NCBI GenBank assembly: GCA_000711775.1
Contig: ARYC01017478.1
Span: 1-64,000, forward strand
Length of the DNA stretch: 64,000 nt
Reading direction: 5' to 3'
DNA from: Oxytricha trifallax
Taxonomy: Eukaryota; Ciliophora; Spirotrichea; Sporadotrichida; Oxytrichidae
In this document: positions 49,389-61,345 of the stretch, one piece after another
Layout: every line of letters begins with the position of its first letter
Numbering within the stretch: the stretch's first letter is position 1
Made by a program: the position numbers and the translations under genes
The notes under the pieces: generated by a model
What the model was told of the DNA's origin: nothing
Database searches by the model: none
Seen by the model: the letters and a program-made list of their open reading frames with translations, nothing else

Positions 49389-50162
49389 TCAGTACAATTA
49401 AAGCCTTTTGCCTGGTGGGCTTTTCATTATTGTGTTTTCATCTCTGAATAACATATTTTATTATGTCTGCTAAAATTAGTTGCATTGTTTCTATTCCTAT
49501 TCAAAGCCAGAAATTTCGTATCTTTTTCTTTTCTTAGGTTGCTTCCTGCCTAATGACTTTTGTTTAAGTAATGATAGCGCTTTGCCCTTGCGTTCTATAT
49601 AGACATAAATATTTATGTACGCTTACTCGAGAAATGTGGAATAGATTAGATTTCCTTTAAGAATTCTTAACTAATCTCTATGGTCTCCCCTAATTGTTCT
49701 TCGTCTGTAGGTTAATTTCTTTGAGTTTACTAAGACATAACTATTTATGTCAACCATTCATTTTTGAGTGTTCCTAAGACCCCATAGAAGAAATGCTTGT
49801 CAGGGAGGTCCTTAGGAGCATCATAAACTCCAAGGTATCTATTTACCACTTAATCGTCCTTGACATAATTAAATATGTTCAGGACCCCTAGTTCTGGATA
49901 GTTAGGTACGTTTACATAAATTACGTCTGCTGATTTTAATAGCTCTTTTCTAGAAGCTAGCACATCTTTTATGAATCTCATGCTAGTTTTCTTATAGCTA
50001 GGTAAATGATAACCAACTATATTTGTTAATACTTAAATATTTACGTGAATATTTTAGGTGATTGTACCAGTCAGATTTTGTGTTCAAGCTCCCATCTAAA
50101 GTTCTGCTATTTATGTTCGTGATATTTCCCTAGTTTGCCTCTCGATTTTAATTTATGTTCAT
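49389..50162 (-). CDS. TBE-L homologue of the TBE 22-kDa protein
   Basis: ATG 50162 (MNINQNREANQ) to TGA 49389-49391. Core VPNYPELGVLNIF and KHFFYGVLGTLKNEW align with the IPNYPEISVTNLY and FFFGVL blocks of the TBEs. Two GT...AG introns (28 and 32 nt) fall at the same places as in the TBEs. The second contains ACATAAATATTTATGT, one of the element's own palindromes. Frame open after splicing as far as I could follow. Confidence 0.75.
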
Positions 50163-50610
50163 GCTATTTAATAACTATTAACTAAAGCTTTCTAACTAAA
50201 TAATAGGTTTTAATAGCTTTAAATTGTATTGGATTATTTATGTATATTAACATAAATTAAAAATTGTATTGGTTAAATTTATGTATGTTGACCTAAATTA
50301 ATATTAGCATAATTAAGGCGCTAGGCGCTCAATTCATTGTATATTAATCATATAAACTAATTGATTGTTAAAATGATAAAATAGTAGTCAAAAAGCTTAA
50401 AAAATAATTTATGTATAATCACCTAAATAAAATAAAATTTATGTCAACTTACATAAATTATTAGGAACCTTTCAATTTTATTACAGGAATCTTTCAACAA
50501 TATAATATATAATTTGCGACGTTCTCTAAGGAACCTTTCTATATCTTTACAGGAATCTTTCAAATTATTTTTCATTTATGTTCATGGACATAAATTTTTC
50601 ACAAAATTTT
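50090..50610. promoter_or_regulatory. TTTATGT/ACATAAA iteron cluster in the divergent promoter of TBE-L
   Basis: At least seven TTTATGT units, most paired with ACATAAAT or CCTAAAT after a short spacer (near 50238, 50279, 50408, 50440, 50574). More copies lie in and around the 22-kDa ORF (49601, 49729). It also holds a two-copy direct repeat with AGGAACCTTTC and ACAGGAATCTTTCAA (50461-50500 and 50528-50565). Position equals that of the iterons of TBE-a and TBE-b. Confidence 0.6.
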
Positions 50611-50688
50611 CCCCAAGTCCTGATTTGATAATTTAATGTTAATATTTAATACCCCTATTTTTATATACTTAAATAAATTGTGTTAAAT

Positions 50689-52213
50689 ATGAGAAAACTT
50701 TCCTCTTCACTCTCTTCAAACATAGATTCAAGTGAAGATTCCTAACATAAAAATGAGTAGTCAAATAAGAGTAGTCATGTATCAAATAATGAGGAGCAAA
50801 TTATGAATCAATAAACAATTGTAAACAAAAAGGATTCTAGATATAATTAATTCTATATCAGATGGTAAGCTAGAAGAACTGCATGAGCCAGCAACAAATC
50901 CAAAAAACCCACTAATCTTTATGAATGCTTGTTATGTAAAAATATTTACACTGGAATCGAATTAAAATGACACTAAAACACTCACAATCGAAATAATGGA
51001 AAATTTATTTAACTTAAGAAAGGAGGACTTTATAGATGTTAAGTATGCATACAAAATAACGAATTAAAAGCTTACAAGACAAAAGAGCTGCTGTTGACGC
51101 ACTTAAATTCTCATGAGTTAGATGATCTATAATAAAACGGATATCCTTAAATTGTAAGATAAATATATATTGACTATTTAGGTGATGAAATAAATAGAGA
51201 GAAATTAAAAAAGGATAAAGCATGATTAAAATCTTCAAAACGATGGTATCTAGAATTCTTGTCAATCTTAAGAGTGCGACTTGTCTAAAGACAAATCACA
51301 AATTTTGATAAATCAAAATGAAGATTCTAGTGTTCAATATATAGACACAGTAATTGCCTTTCCTAAATAAGTAATAAGTCATACTTATGAGAATGCAAGG
51401 TTAAGCTTTACAGTAAATCTAAACCATTTTATTAAGAATGAAGTTTAAATGATACTTTAACTTTCTAAAGATTAATAAATTCTAACAAATGATGAGGTAG
51501 CCTTTAATTAGGCTAAAGGAAGATAAACCGATTACAGTTTTGAAGAAATTAATCTAAACTTTAACATAGTCACACGACTTTGGGCTGAGTTCAAAATTTT
51601 ATCCTTTTTAAGAAATGTGAAAGAAGCTTCAAGTTAGGATTGATTAGTTGTAATTACTTATGACGAAAAAGTACTCAAATTGAAAAAACTTGATTGGAAG
51701 TAGTCTTTGGGCTAATTTATTTTTCAAGAAAACAGAGAGAATTGTTTTAAAGTACTTATTCACACTATAGAGGCTGTTTAAGAGTTGCATTCAGCTGGAA
51801 TCGTTCATAGATATTTATCTCCAAAAACCATAAAAGTCAAAGATGATGAAAATATGAAAGTTTTGATAACAAATTATTCGTACTCAACTTATAAAAATGT
51901 AAAGTTGGATGTTTCTTAAATGCCTATGACAATTTATCAAGATTAACTAAATCATGATGACATAGAAAATGGGGACTTTAGATAAGATATATATTCTATT
52001 TTGATTATTCTTGTCCAGATACTAGCAGGGAAGAATTTTTTTAAGATAAAGAAAAGTTCAAATGACTATTAGAAAATAGTTAAGTAATTTATTGATGATA
52101 AGGTATTGCCTAAATGTAAAAGATTTTTTCTGAAATATATTACAAAGGACTTTGATGACCTTCGTTCATTACAAGAGTTGAAAAATTAAGTCTAGTTATT
52201 AAAATATAATTGA
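50689..52213 (+). pseudogene. TBE-L zinc-finger / degenerate kinase protein
   Basis: ATG 50689 to TGA 52211-52213. Two C2H2 fingers: CLLCKNIYTGIELK then H-x3-H, with TGA where an Arg codon is expected, and a second from about 51030 (CQVCIQN...H-x3-H). The kinase-like half has VQELHSAGIVHRYLSPKTI: HRD has become HRY and KPEN has become SPKT, and the DFG position reads TNYS. It has no catalytic Asp and must be a pseudokinase. A few frame changes occur near 50850 and 51130. Confidence 0.7.
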
Positions 52214-52759
52214 TCTATTCATTTATTTAATTAATTTACAAATTTTCCCTAGATTTTGATAAATCATAAATCTCACATCATTTATTATATTTCATCTTTT
52301 AATTTTTTGTCATATTTATTATATCATTTATTGATTTCAGTTTGTTATTCATTTCTTTATTAGATTTAATCTTAATATTGAGTTATAATTAATGTAAAAT
52401 TGATTAAATTTATTATTTAATAATTAAAATTATATTATAATTGGTTGGATTATTAAATCTTAGTATTAAATATTTAAATAAAATTTATTGTAATTTTATG
52501 CTTCCTAATTGTTTTAGATTATTCATATGATAAAATTTAAATATTTTTAATTTCATAAAATTATGAAAGTAAACATTTTTATATCATATTCCATTTATTT
52601 CAATTATTAGATTCCCTTTTAACAGATAAATCCCTTTATTTTATTAGCTTATCTTATAAAGCTAGCTAAACTAATCTAGTAGCATAGTTCTCTACTATTA
52701 TAAAATTTATATAAGCCTTTCTATAAATTAATATAATTCAATTCTTATAAACAGCAATA
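52214..52759. other. AT-rich spacer
   Basis: No feature recognised. The last exon of the following minus-strand gene may reach into its right part. Confidence 0.4.
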
Positions 52760-55700
52760 CTTTACGCATGTTTTCTAGCATTTTAGTAGGGTGCATCACA
52801 TTTAGGGGTGCTGTTCTATGAACACTCAAATGTGATAAATTTCTCTTATCGTCTGTGGTATGGGAAGTTTCTTTCTTTTACAGAGCATAGAATACAATCT
52901 CTCTAAATCTATCCTCGTCAAATGGCTTGTAGTCTAATTTATTGAAAAATATAGAATTGTTTAGTATTAAGAAATAGTTCTAAATGTATTATGTAATTAA
53001 TATTGTTAGTCTAGAGGCTCTTCCTACCTAAATACACCTTTATGCTCATTTGCATTTTATTTAGCCAAAAATGTCTTGTTACTACTACTCTATGATCTAC
53101 CGTAATATGATTTTGATGCCATTAATTTATCATCAGGCTTAGGTTTCAAATATTCATAAGGAGGCAATTTATTTAGATAAAGCAACTCCTTTTATGTAAA
53201 TTTCTTTTACTGAGATTGGCTTTAATTAAGTTTTTGCTTTTTAGTTTGTTGACCAAGAGACATTTCTTCTTCATCTTCTAAGTAAATATGAGCAATAAAT
53301 TAAATAAAATGGGTATATCTTCCTCCTATATACCAAGAGCTTGTGATTCAGTATAGTATGGAAGTAAATTTATAGCCTTCGAAAATTAGGCACCTTTACT
53401 AATAGCAGAAGGAGAAGGGAGCCTCTGCTATTCAGAAACTTTTCTCTTCTCTCCTGTTTTTCTCAATTCTATATTATGTCTGTGTTCTCGTCTCGAAACG
53501 AGCAAATTACAAGAAACTTTCTTTACTATTGACTTGTTATTTTCAGTCTTTCCTCGCATAATTCTATCATGATAATAGTTACTTTTAGCCAGTTCTCCCA
53601 TATAGAAATAATCGATGCTTAAATTATCGTAGGCACTCACTTCCATTTGAGTATCTCCCTCTTGCCAAGCTAATTATAGCTACTTTTTGAATTATTTTAC
53701 TGCACTCTCGCTGTCTTTCATTAAACGATAGACATTGCCTATCTGCTCATATATAAACATCTTTTCTTTGTACTTTTGAAAGTCTTCACAAAGAATTTTC
53801 AAGGATTTGTATACTCTTACAGCCTCTGATAAGTCCTTAAAATCCATGTAGAAATCTCCCAACACCTTCTAAGTGTAAAATATTAAATCAAAAGTGGAGA
53901 GGTCTGAACTTTATTTTACTGTATCAATGATTTAAGTCCAAATTTCGATTAAGCTATTTTTCCTAACCTCAAGAGACATCTATGGATAACTTATGATTTC
54001 ATAAGCTCTCACAATTTTAGCCTTTATACCAATCATTTAATCGTTACTCATTACATGCTTTATAGCATCAAATTACTTCTCAATAATGCTCATATGTTGA
54101 CTATTATAAAGATCCATCCTGCTTCGCTTGAATGAAGTACGACTGTTTGATTTCTTTTCAACTTGGCTTAAATTTAAGCTAATTGTATCTCCTCCATTCA
54201 AGTCATTGTAAATGTTCTTACGATCATTAGAAATTGATCGCTCTCGTTAAATTCCTCCAAAATCTACAGTTTACATTGTGGAGTTATTCAAGCCTTTTCC
54301 AACAGCTTTTTAATCATTCATTATTGAGTTTAGCATGTCGTTTTAAGTTTAATTCATGTGAGAAATGTTTATTTTTGAATCATTAAGCTAATCCAGTTTC
54401 TTCAAAGAATTTAGAGTATTTCTTGATTTTGATATTGAATCTAAAGTCGTATTCCTACCTTTAAAGTTTGAAGTAGTCAGATTCATTTTTAGGGAGAATT
54501 AAGCATTTTTTAAAATGTATTGATTTAGATTCATAATTTATACTAAAATAATTAACTCCTATTTTACTTCTAAAGGCTGTGCTAATAGCTCTACCGGCTG
54601 TTGATGTATCTATATATTTCAAGAAAAATAAAAATTCAATAATTCTTACTAGTATGCATAGTCATCTTTGTAGATTCGGTACCAGACTGTATATTTATCA
54701 TATTTCTATTCATTTTTACTTTCTAATTTATTGAATTTTGATTATATAGAGAGGTTACTGGTCTATTATTCTCATTTTATTAATTTACATTGAGAAAGGA
54801 GTCTGCTTAATTTTTATCATTTTATTTCTAACTGCTATGTTAAAGTTGGGTTTGATTGTATGATCTCTAATCGATAATATTTTGCCTTTGACTACTTGGA
54901 TTTTTATAATTAGAATAAATTAAGTCATTTATTGTAAAATCCAATTAAAAAATATAATTTCTCAAAGTGGCATAGTTATTCCCTTGTGGCTATGGAATTA
55001 GAATGTTTCTATTTTTCACTTAAGTTAAGGGTCTTTACATACTCCCACCTCCAAATGCAGCTATCCTGCCAAAATTTTGAATGTTTCTTGTGCTTACCTT
55101 GCTACTATCTATTGTGTAATTTATTTGAAAATAATTAAAATGGACTGTGTCGTTAGGACCCCCATATTCGGTATGGCCAGTTGGAGCCAATAAATTCATA
55201 CCACCATACATAGTTTAGTTGGCAAGAGACTCGTTCATATTTTCGAAAAATGACTGGGAAGTTTTATTCAATAAATCAAAGAATTCTTAATTGTCATCCT
55301 CCATCTTTGATCCGATTTTTTGCACAAAATATTTCTAATATTTACTCATATAAACTAATATTGTTTATTATGTAATTTCTTTCTTGATCTTCCTGAGATC
55401 CTCTTGAATCTTATATTTCTTCTGGGGAAACCCAATTCTTTGTAAAACATTAGCTGCTTTGGATTTCAATGAATATCTTTTTAAAGTTTTCACTCTTAAT
55501 TGTAATGAGCTGTTGTCAACTGAATTTAATAAATAACTATATTTCCATTTTAAATCCATAAAATCAATGTTTCAAATCATTGGATAAATTATAATTATTA
55601 TCTCTATATACATTAAATTTTCCCATTATAAATTTAATAGTAATTTCCTCTCTCATTGCTGGCATAATTATTAAAAGATGTAGATGTTTTATTATTAACA

Positions 55701-55957
55701 TTATTTCTACTGTTATAAAAGGATACATGCTGCTGTTACTGATTTTACTAGTAACTAGTTGAGAAGTTATCGTTGTTGTTTGTCTTTGACTTCTCTATAA
55801 TTTGAGAATCGTAGTTTGCCTGGCTTTGACTCTGGTACTAACCCAGACTGCTTTATGTGGCAAATAAATGTCTGTTCCCCTTATCACTCATGTTCGTTAA
55901 ATTATTCTATAAATTTGCATTGTTCTGCTGAATGCTTTGCTGGGATATGTTGTTCAT
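52760..55957 (-). CDS. TPR-repeat protein with Q/N-rich N-terminus
   Basis: Candidate start ATG 55957 (MNNISQQSIQQNNANLQ), then a Q/N/S-rich part, a basic segment from 55559 (MDLKWKYSYLLN, in frame with MSKYQKYF at 55349), and tetratricopeptide-like helices: VLGDFYMDFKDLSEAVRVYK, YEQIGNVYRLMKDSESAV and AYDNLSIDYFYMGELAKSNY, the last typical of a ciliate TPR family. Introns include one near 55060-55091 and one of about 56 nt near 53260-53320 that joins ALE to DEEEMSLGQQ. The C-terminal exon has LPPYEYLKPKPDD and DYKPFDEDRFREIV. The exact start, some junctions and the 3' end are uncertain. Probably a scaffold; partners unknown. Confidence 0.6.
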
Positions 55958-56393
55958 TTTATTTAAATATTAATTAAAATATGTTTTATTTTTATTTCCT
56001 ACATAGAAAGAATCATTTCACGTGATAAAGTGATTAAATGATTAAATGTTTGTATGATGCGCCTTTAATAATCAGAAGAATATGTAAACTAAGGAAGAAT
56101 TAAAGTAAATAACTTAATTTTGCTAAAAAGCATGATATTAACGTTAAGAATAATAATGATAAATATTAGGGCTAGCTGTAGTTTTATAAAAGATCTATTT
56201 ATTTATTTTCCTCATAGTATTGAGGGATTCTTATAGTTGCCTTCTGTGGTTTTAGTGGTCTTGCTATTTTCATTTAAATAATATAAAAATAATTTGATGA
56301 ATAAAATATTTAAATTTACAAATAACAATTGTATAAAATTAATTTATTGTTATAAGTATTAAAAAATTTAAAAGAGAAATTAAATTAATTAAA
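55958..56393. other. AT-rich spacer
   Basis: No coding signal; presumably the promoter of the TPR gene and the 3' flank of the next gene. Confidence 0.4.
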
Positions 56394-57690
56394 TCATAAA
56401 CTATCAATTATTTTTTTAATTACGTTTTGCTTATTTTCTTGATTGTTTTCATAACTTGTTTCGAATTCATCTATTAAGAAAATATCTCTCATTTTACCAA
56501 TTTTCTGCTAATTTTTTATATCTCTTAAGTCTAAATCAGGGCTTAGGGATAGTCTAGGATTGATAAAAGCGTAGTCATACTCAATAGCAATAGTAGATAA
56601 TTTATTAGTATATTCTTCTACAGTAGTGAATTTTATATTCTTTTTGTTGAATTTTTATATGTAATCAAAGTTAAACACATTTACAAAACTATTATATTGA
56701 AATAAATGTACATAAGTGATTAGAATTTTATGTCAATCAGTTATGAGATAAAATTAAAAAATAAATTTAACCATTTATACTTATAAAATTATAGGCTTTA
56801 ATTATTATTTCCTTGATGATTTGAATCAATCACAATTTCTTAATTCCTTCTTTTAAAAAAGTACTTAACCTCATGTTCTTATAATTGCATCAGCTTCACG
56901 AAATTGTCAGTGTATTATCTAAAAATTAATTTCTAATGTGGTAGGGTAATTATAATGAATTAACCAATTTTTATAAATAAATTAACTAGAATCCCTATTT
57001 CTCATTACTATATTGGCAGTCATCAATTATAACAATTCCATGCTTCAATTTAACTTTTTCGCTTCTAATCTTCTGATAAATCTATTTGCTTAGAACCAAT
57101 GCTGATTATGGATCAATTACAGGTGCAATCAATTTTTTAGAATAATCATGCTATTCATTATGATATGTGTTTTCTCTATAAGATTTTAAATATCTCTATA
57201 AATTTAAATCTCTGCTACTTTCTAGTAATGCTAGGTCTGGGGACACGATTAATTTATCGAAACTATAGCATTTCTCTTCTGGTGTATCAATCGAGGGGTT
57301 TATGAAATAAAGTAGTTTTTCTTCTAATTTAGTTCTCGTAAGGCGAAAATTTTTATAAGTCTCGTTTAATTAAGAGAAAAGCTATGGTTTAGGTGAAGTG
57401 GGGTGTAATTCAAAAATGTTCTTGGGTGGATGGTTTTAAGTGTATTAGGCTAGTTTAAGTTGATTGAAGTCTCCGAAAAAAGCCACGTCTTAAGGCGCAA
57501 TGTCAAATTTATTGGAAAGTTATTGAGCGAACTCGATTGAAGTTGGGGAAGCTCCTATCACTATTAAAGGGTAGTAAGCAACATTAGAAAGGACGTTTCC
57601 TGCTATAGTTTCTTTATTGTAAATATCAATATCTCTTATATAAGTTGAGAAAAGTCTTTGATTGGTTTTATAATATTTTTACAGCTTCAT
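56394..57690 (-). CDS. Protein with Rossmann-like motif, possibly nucleotide-binding
   Basis: ATG 57690 (MKLQKYYKTNQRLFSTY) to TGA 56394-56396. An early segment LIVIGASPTSIEFAQ resembles the dinucleotide-binding fold of FAD/NAD-dependent oxidoreductases, followed by DVAFFGDFNQLKLAQY; later HGIVIIDDCQYSNEKQGF. Two introns are needed: about 68 nt near 56940-57007 (joining GFQ to QYTDNFVKLM) and about 92 nt near 56695-56785. The ciliary protein CFAP61 has such a domain and is one possibility; the evidence is too thin to name it. It follows the MORN gene on the same strand, 58 bp apart. Confidence 0.5.
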
Positions 57691-57747
57691 TTCTGTGTTT
57701 CAATTATTATACTTGATTACATAATTTAATTATCTAAATTCTTAAAT

Positions 57748-59621
57748 TCAAGAGGAATATAAAATCTTTCGTTAATTTTATGGTTAAAAATATTTGAGTT
57801 GTCTTGCTGAGTGTATCTTTATCTTTCTTACTATCAAGCCATTTAATTCTTTCTCCATCTTCCCAGAGACCACGTTTGCTCTTTCCCTTGCTATTAAAGA
57901 ATTTACCCTCTCCATGCTATTTACCGTTGCCCCACATACCCTCGTAGCGACGGCCATCAGGCCAAGTGTAAACACCATATCCTTCTTTCTTATCGTCAAC
58001 GTATTTCCCTTAATAGCATCTTCCATCTTCCCAGGTATATTTGCCTTGACCATGAAGCTTATTTTCTTTCCAGTCACCTATATATATACGACCATCAGGC
58101 CAGGTGTAAGTTCCATACCCCTCAATATTATTATTTGCCCAGACACCATCGTAAATAGAGCCATCAGTCCACTTATAGTAGCCCTGTCCATGCTTAAGTC
58201 CAAGATGAAAGTTTCCCTCGTAAAAAGAACCATCTTCCCATTCCTCACGACCATAGCCTTATTTGAGGTCATCTTTCCACATACCGTTAAATTTAGACCC
58301 ATTTTTGTGATAGTAGCTGCCTTTCCCATTAGCCTTATCATTTTGAAAATCGCCTTCATAAACATCGCCATTTATATGATGAAAAGTTCCATATCCACTC
58401 GCCTTATTATTTCTCCAATCTCCCTCGAATGAGGCGCCGTCTTTCCACACAAGCTTGCCCTTGCCGTGTTTTATGATGAGCTTCTTTTGAGAGAAGGGAA
58501 GCTTTTTTATCTGACCAGTATATACTGATTAATCTTCAACAAGAGTTAATTGATCGACGTGAATCAATTCTTCATTGGGATCTAATTATTGAAACTGATT
58601 TGTACTCTTAATTAATGAATCCGCATTTTTACCGCTGTCATTATTGTAACTAAAGTATTTGGAAACATAATTCGATATATTTCATTGCAATTACTATATT
58701 CAAATTTGAATTATTTTAAGTTGTTATAATTTAAATAACTTTGATTATTGAAAATAAAAGATTTACTAGGATCATAATTATTTTTATTAATTTTCTTACA
58801 AGTCGTCTTATGAGAATAATAATTCCCTTAGTATGTTATTCTTTGGGATTTTTTTAGTGGTATTTTTTAACTTAAAATATATTAAACTGACTATAATTAT
58901 GAATTTATTTTATAAAATGCAGTCTAAGTTATTAATTTTAATTTTTTTGTAATTAAGCAGTATTAATTCTACTCATTTGTTTAAATTATTAGAAATTCAT
59001 TTATAAAATATCTAAACCGTATTAACATTATAAATCATTTAAAATTGACTCATAGTGCTGACATCATCATTAAACTGCATTAAGTCTCCCATATCAATTT
59101 TATTAGAGAATTACTATTAATCTTGCTTCTTTTTCATGGTTATTGCGTAATCTTCATTATTATTATTATTATCTAATCTTATGTTCCCCTTACCATAGTT
59201 GCTTCCGTTTTTATGACTTGTATTATATTTTAATAATTAAATTTAAAAAAGGATTTTAAGAATTTGGAATAAATTATACTCCCTAAAAATAAGGCAAAGA
59301 TTAAAGATTTTAAATATATAATTTGTATTTAGTGAATCCACTCTTGATTGATTTCTTGTGTGTCTGTTAATACTGCCATTTTGACTTAGCTGCACATTAT
59401 TCTCATCAAACTCCTCTTTATTTTATTGCAAATGAAAAGGGGAAATATCGTAAAATACTGAATTCCCCTTTATTTTATATTTTTTCTCATATTATTATTG
59501 TAAATAATTTGTTGTACTCCTGGATGTTGGGTCTGGCTTTGGAGCCGCACCAATTAGCGTCATAGCAAGTGGCATTAAATTTGTCATCCATGCCAGTGCA
59601 TGTCCCACACGTTTAGCCCAT
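57748..59621 (-). CDS. MORN-repeat protein with possible N-myristoylation
   Basis: At least seven MORN units ([81 protein letters not shown] and others) fill 57850-58470. Upstream exons read [20 protein letters not shown], then an Asn-rich segment with [15 protein letters not shown] (59060-59180), and begin with [16 protein letters not shown] at ATG 59621. Gly2 plus Cys suggests myristoyl/palmitoyl anchoring at a membrane. Exon borders between 58690 and 59520 and the C-terminus are not settled. MORN proteins typically act at membranes or the cortex. Long ORFs in the other minus frames and on the plus strand here are shadows of the repeats. Confidence 0.75.
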
Positions 59622-60021
59622 TTCTAGTATATCTATATATTTTGATATATTTTAATAAATAAGAAGAATTTATATTTTTAGATTCAATAATATCAAAATA
59701 AATTTTACTTCTTTTACTTGTATTTGAGTTAAATGCCAAAGAAATTTACACCAATTGGCATTATTATTCCTCAATATATATATATATATTTATTTTCAGA
59801 GTATATCGGAAATTGGCAAATAAATTAAGAATTAATAAGTTTTTGAGTGGTATTATTTTAAGATTACGCTCTTGTGATAATAAGAGAAAGATTGATTCAA
59901 TAATAATGTATATGACTAATAGTTATACTTTATATTAAAATTTAAAGCTAAATGACCTGAAATTATACTTTATTTAAAAGCAAAAATAAATTATCAATCA
60001 TTATATAAACATTAAAAATAA
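59622..60021. promoter_or_regulatory. Divergent intergenic region
   Basis: About 400 bp of AT-rich sequence between the 5' ends of the MORN gene (-) and the next gene (+), including a (TA)n run near 59775. Presumably holds both promoters; no motif identified. Confidence 0.4.
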
Positions 60022-61345
60022 ATGCTATCACTCGAGACTCAGAGGCCACTGGTTACAGCCACTTAAATGAACACTGATGAGAGTCATTTAATGCGGACTG
60101 TTGCAGAAGATACTCAGGGAGCGATTATGAAGAGATCTTAATATTTGCATTTATCAACTTTTAAAAATCATATCAATTTTTTTTACCTATAGTACTGATG
60201 TATTTAATTAGAGATCTCATGAGCAATCGTCTGATATGTTCAAATTTAATCATGAAAACGATTTCACGGATTAGATGTAGTAATTAAAGCGTAAAAAGAA
60301 AAACAAAAAATCATCGTAATTGCAGACACCAGGAGGCACAGGCAAGACTCAACCTGGAACTCAAGATGATTTTGTTTTCAGTCCTGACACTCTAGGAAAC
60401 TCCTAATTTATCCAAAGATTTATATCTGTTTCCTATAAGAGTAAAACATTTATTCTTATCTTCTAAAATTTTTTTTGTGAAACCGCCCTATAATAAGCGA
60501 GGAGTCTTGTGAGTCAATGTCCCCAGATAAGTCAACTTTAACAATGAGTATGATAAGTTTGAGATCTATGTCCTCAGGTTGGGACTACATAACTTTTCCC
60601 AAGAGAGCAAATGTTGAAAATATACCCAAGCCATAATCCAGAATTAAGGAAGACTACTACGAGCGTGTCAAGTTAATGGTAAGTAGAGTTGTAAAGCAAT
60701 ATTTTGGAATCTTGAAGCAAATTAACGTGGATATAAGAATGGGAGTTCTTTATCTATCGCGTGATTGGAAGAAATTCGATAGATATTGAAGTAATTCCTA
60801 GGTAGTTTTATATAAGAACAAAACTATCCATTAATTATCAAAATTATGGAATTTATCAATTCAGCCACTTTATTCATGATTTTATAGAGATATCACGTTA
60901 GTACAAGAATAATTGGTTTAGGATTCTTTTTGTCGCTTGCTAAATCATCATTATAATTAAGATAAAAATTACTATAAATCCCTTTAAAAGTTTACTTTAC
61001 TTTTCGCTTTGCTTTCAGTACTGATATTCAATTGGAAGGCGTATTCAGCAATCTTCGTTATTGGTTTAGGTAATTAAAATTAATCAGTTATACAACTTTT
61101 AATAGATATCGTCTTTACCTGTGGATTCATTATTTTCCTAATTGTTGAGAGAAGATTCTTCAATAATTGTATACTAATTTCACTATACTCTTAAATATTT
61201 GATTTACTGTTTAAGCAAAACGGTTTATATTTTTTACTATCTCTCTTTCTAGATGGTCCTTTTATCAGGAGAGAACTGCATAAGAGGATCCATTGTCTTT
61301 TATTTCTTCATTTTGGGAGTATCCATGTTCATAATAACGATTTAT
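60022..61345 (+). CDS. IES-interrupted gene, possible membrane protein
   Basis: ATG 60022 (MLSLETQRPLVTATQMN). Two segments removed at pointers AGAGATCT and GAAAC bring the frame through RSHEQSSDMFKFNHEND, KKNKKSSQLQTPGGTGKTQ, NRPIISEESCESMSPDK and WDYITFPKRANVENIPKP to RDWKKFDRY. A third removal at AGATAT gives HVSTRIIGLGFFLSLAKSS. Further right are hydrophobic stretches such as FTLLFALLSVLIFNWKAYSA and CGFIIFLIVERRFF (60990-61160) that look like membrane segments joined by introns, but part of this may be an antisense shadow of the neighbouring minus gene. The first 200 residues are well supported; the rest is tentative. Confidence 0.55.
60131..60209. other. IES 1 (79 bp), pointer AGAGATCT
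   Basis: AGAGATCT occurs at 60131-60138 and 60210-60217. Deleting one copy plus the AT-rich spacer joins ATGA-AGAGATCT-CATGAG and keeps the frame, whereas reading through meets TGA. Pointer-flanked excision is the known mode of Oxytricha-type germline DNA removal. Confidence 0.8.
60396..60478. other. IES 2 (83 bp), pointer GAAAC
   Basis: GAAAC at 60396-60400 and 60479-60483. Joining gives CTA GGA AAC CGC CCT in frame; the spacer is AT-rich and contains T/A runs. Confidence 0.75.
60781..60887. other. Probable IES 3 (107 bp), pointer AGATAT
   Basis: AGATAT at 60781-60786 and 60888-60893. Excision avoids the TGA at 60787-60789 and continues into a hydrophobic segment. Weaker than IES 1 and 2 because the downstream frame is not secure. 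Confidence 0.5.

Larger units (their letters stand above)
48300..52213 (+). mobile_element. TBE-L: TBE-like transposon of a third, distinct subfamily
   Basis: Same three-ORF order and orientation as the TBEs (transposase +, 22-kDa -, zinc-finger/kinase-like +) and the same two intron positions in the 22-kDa ORF, but strongly diverged proteins. I found no C4A4 terminal sequence or clear inverted repeats outside the ORFs; limits given are those of the coding region. Confidence 0.75.

Noticed and set aside
57794-58432. Long plus-strand ORF (212 codons) rich in Phe, Ile and Val
   Set aside because: It is the antisense shadow of the MORN repeats; its hydrophobic pattern follows from complementing Lys/Asp/Gly-rich codons.
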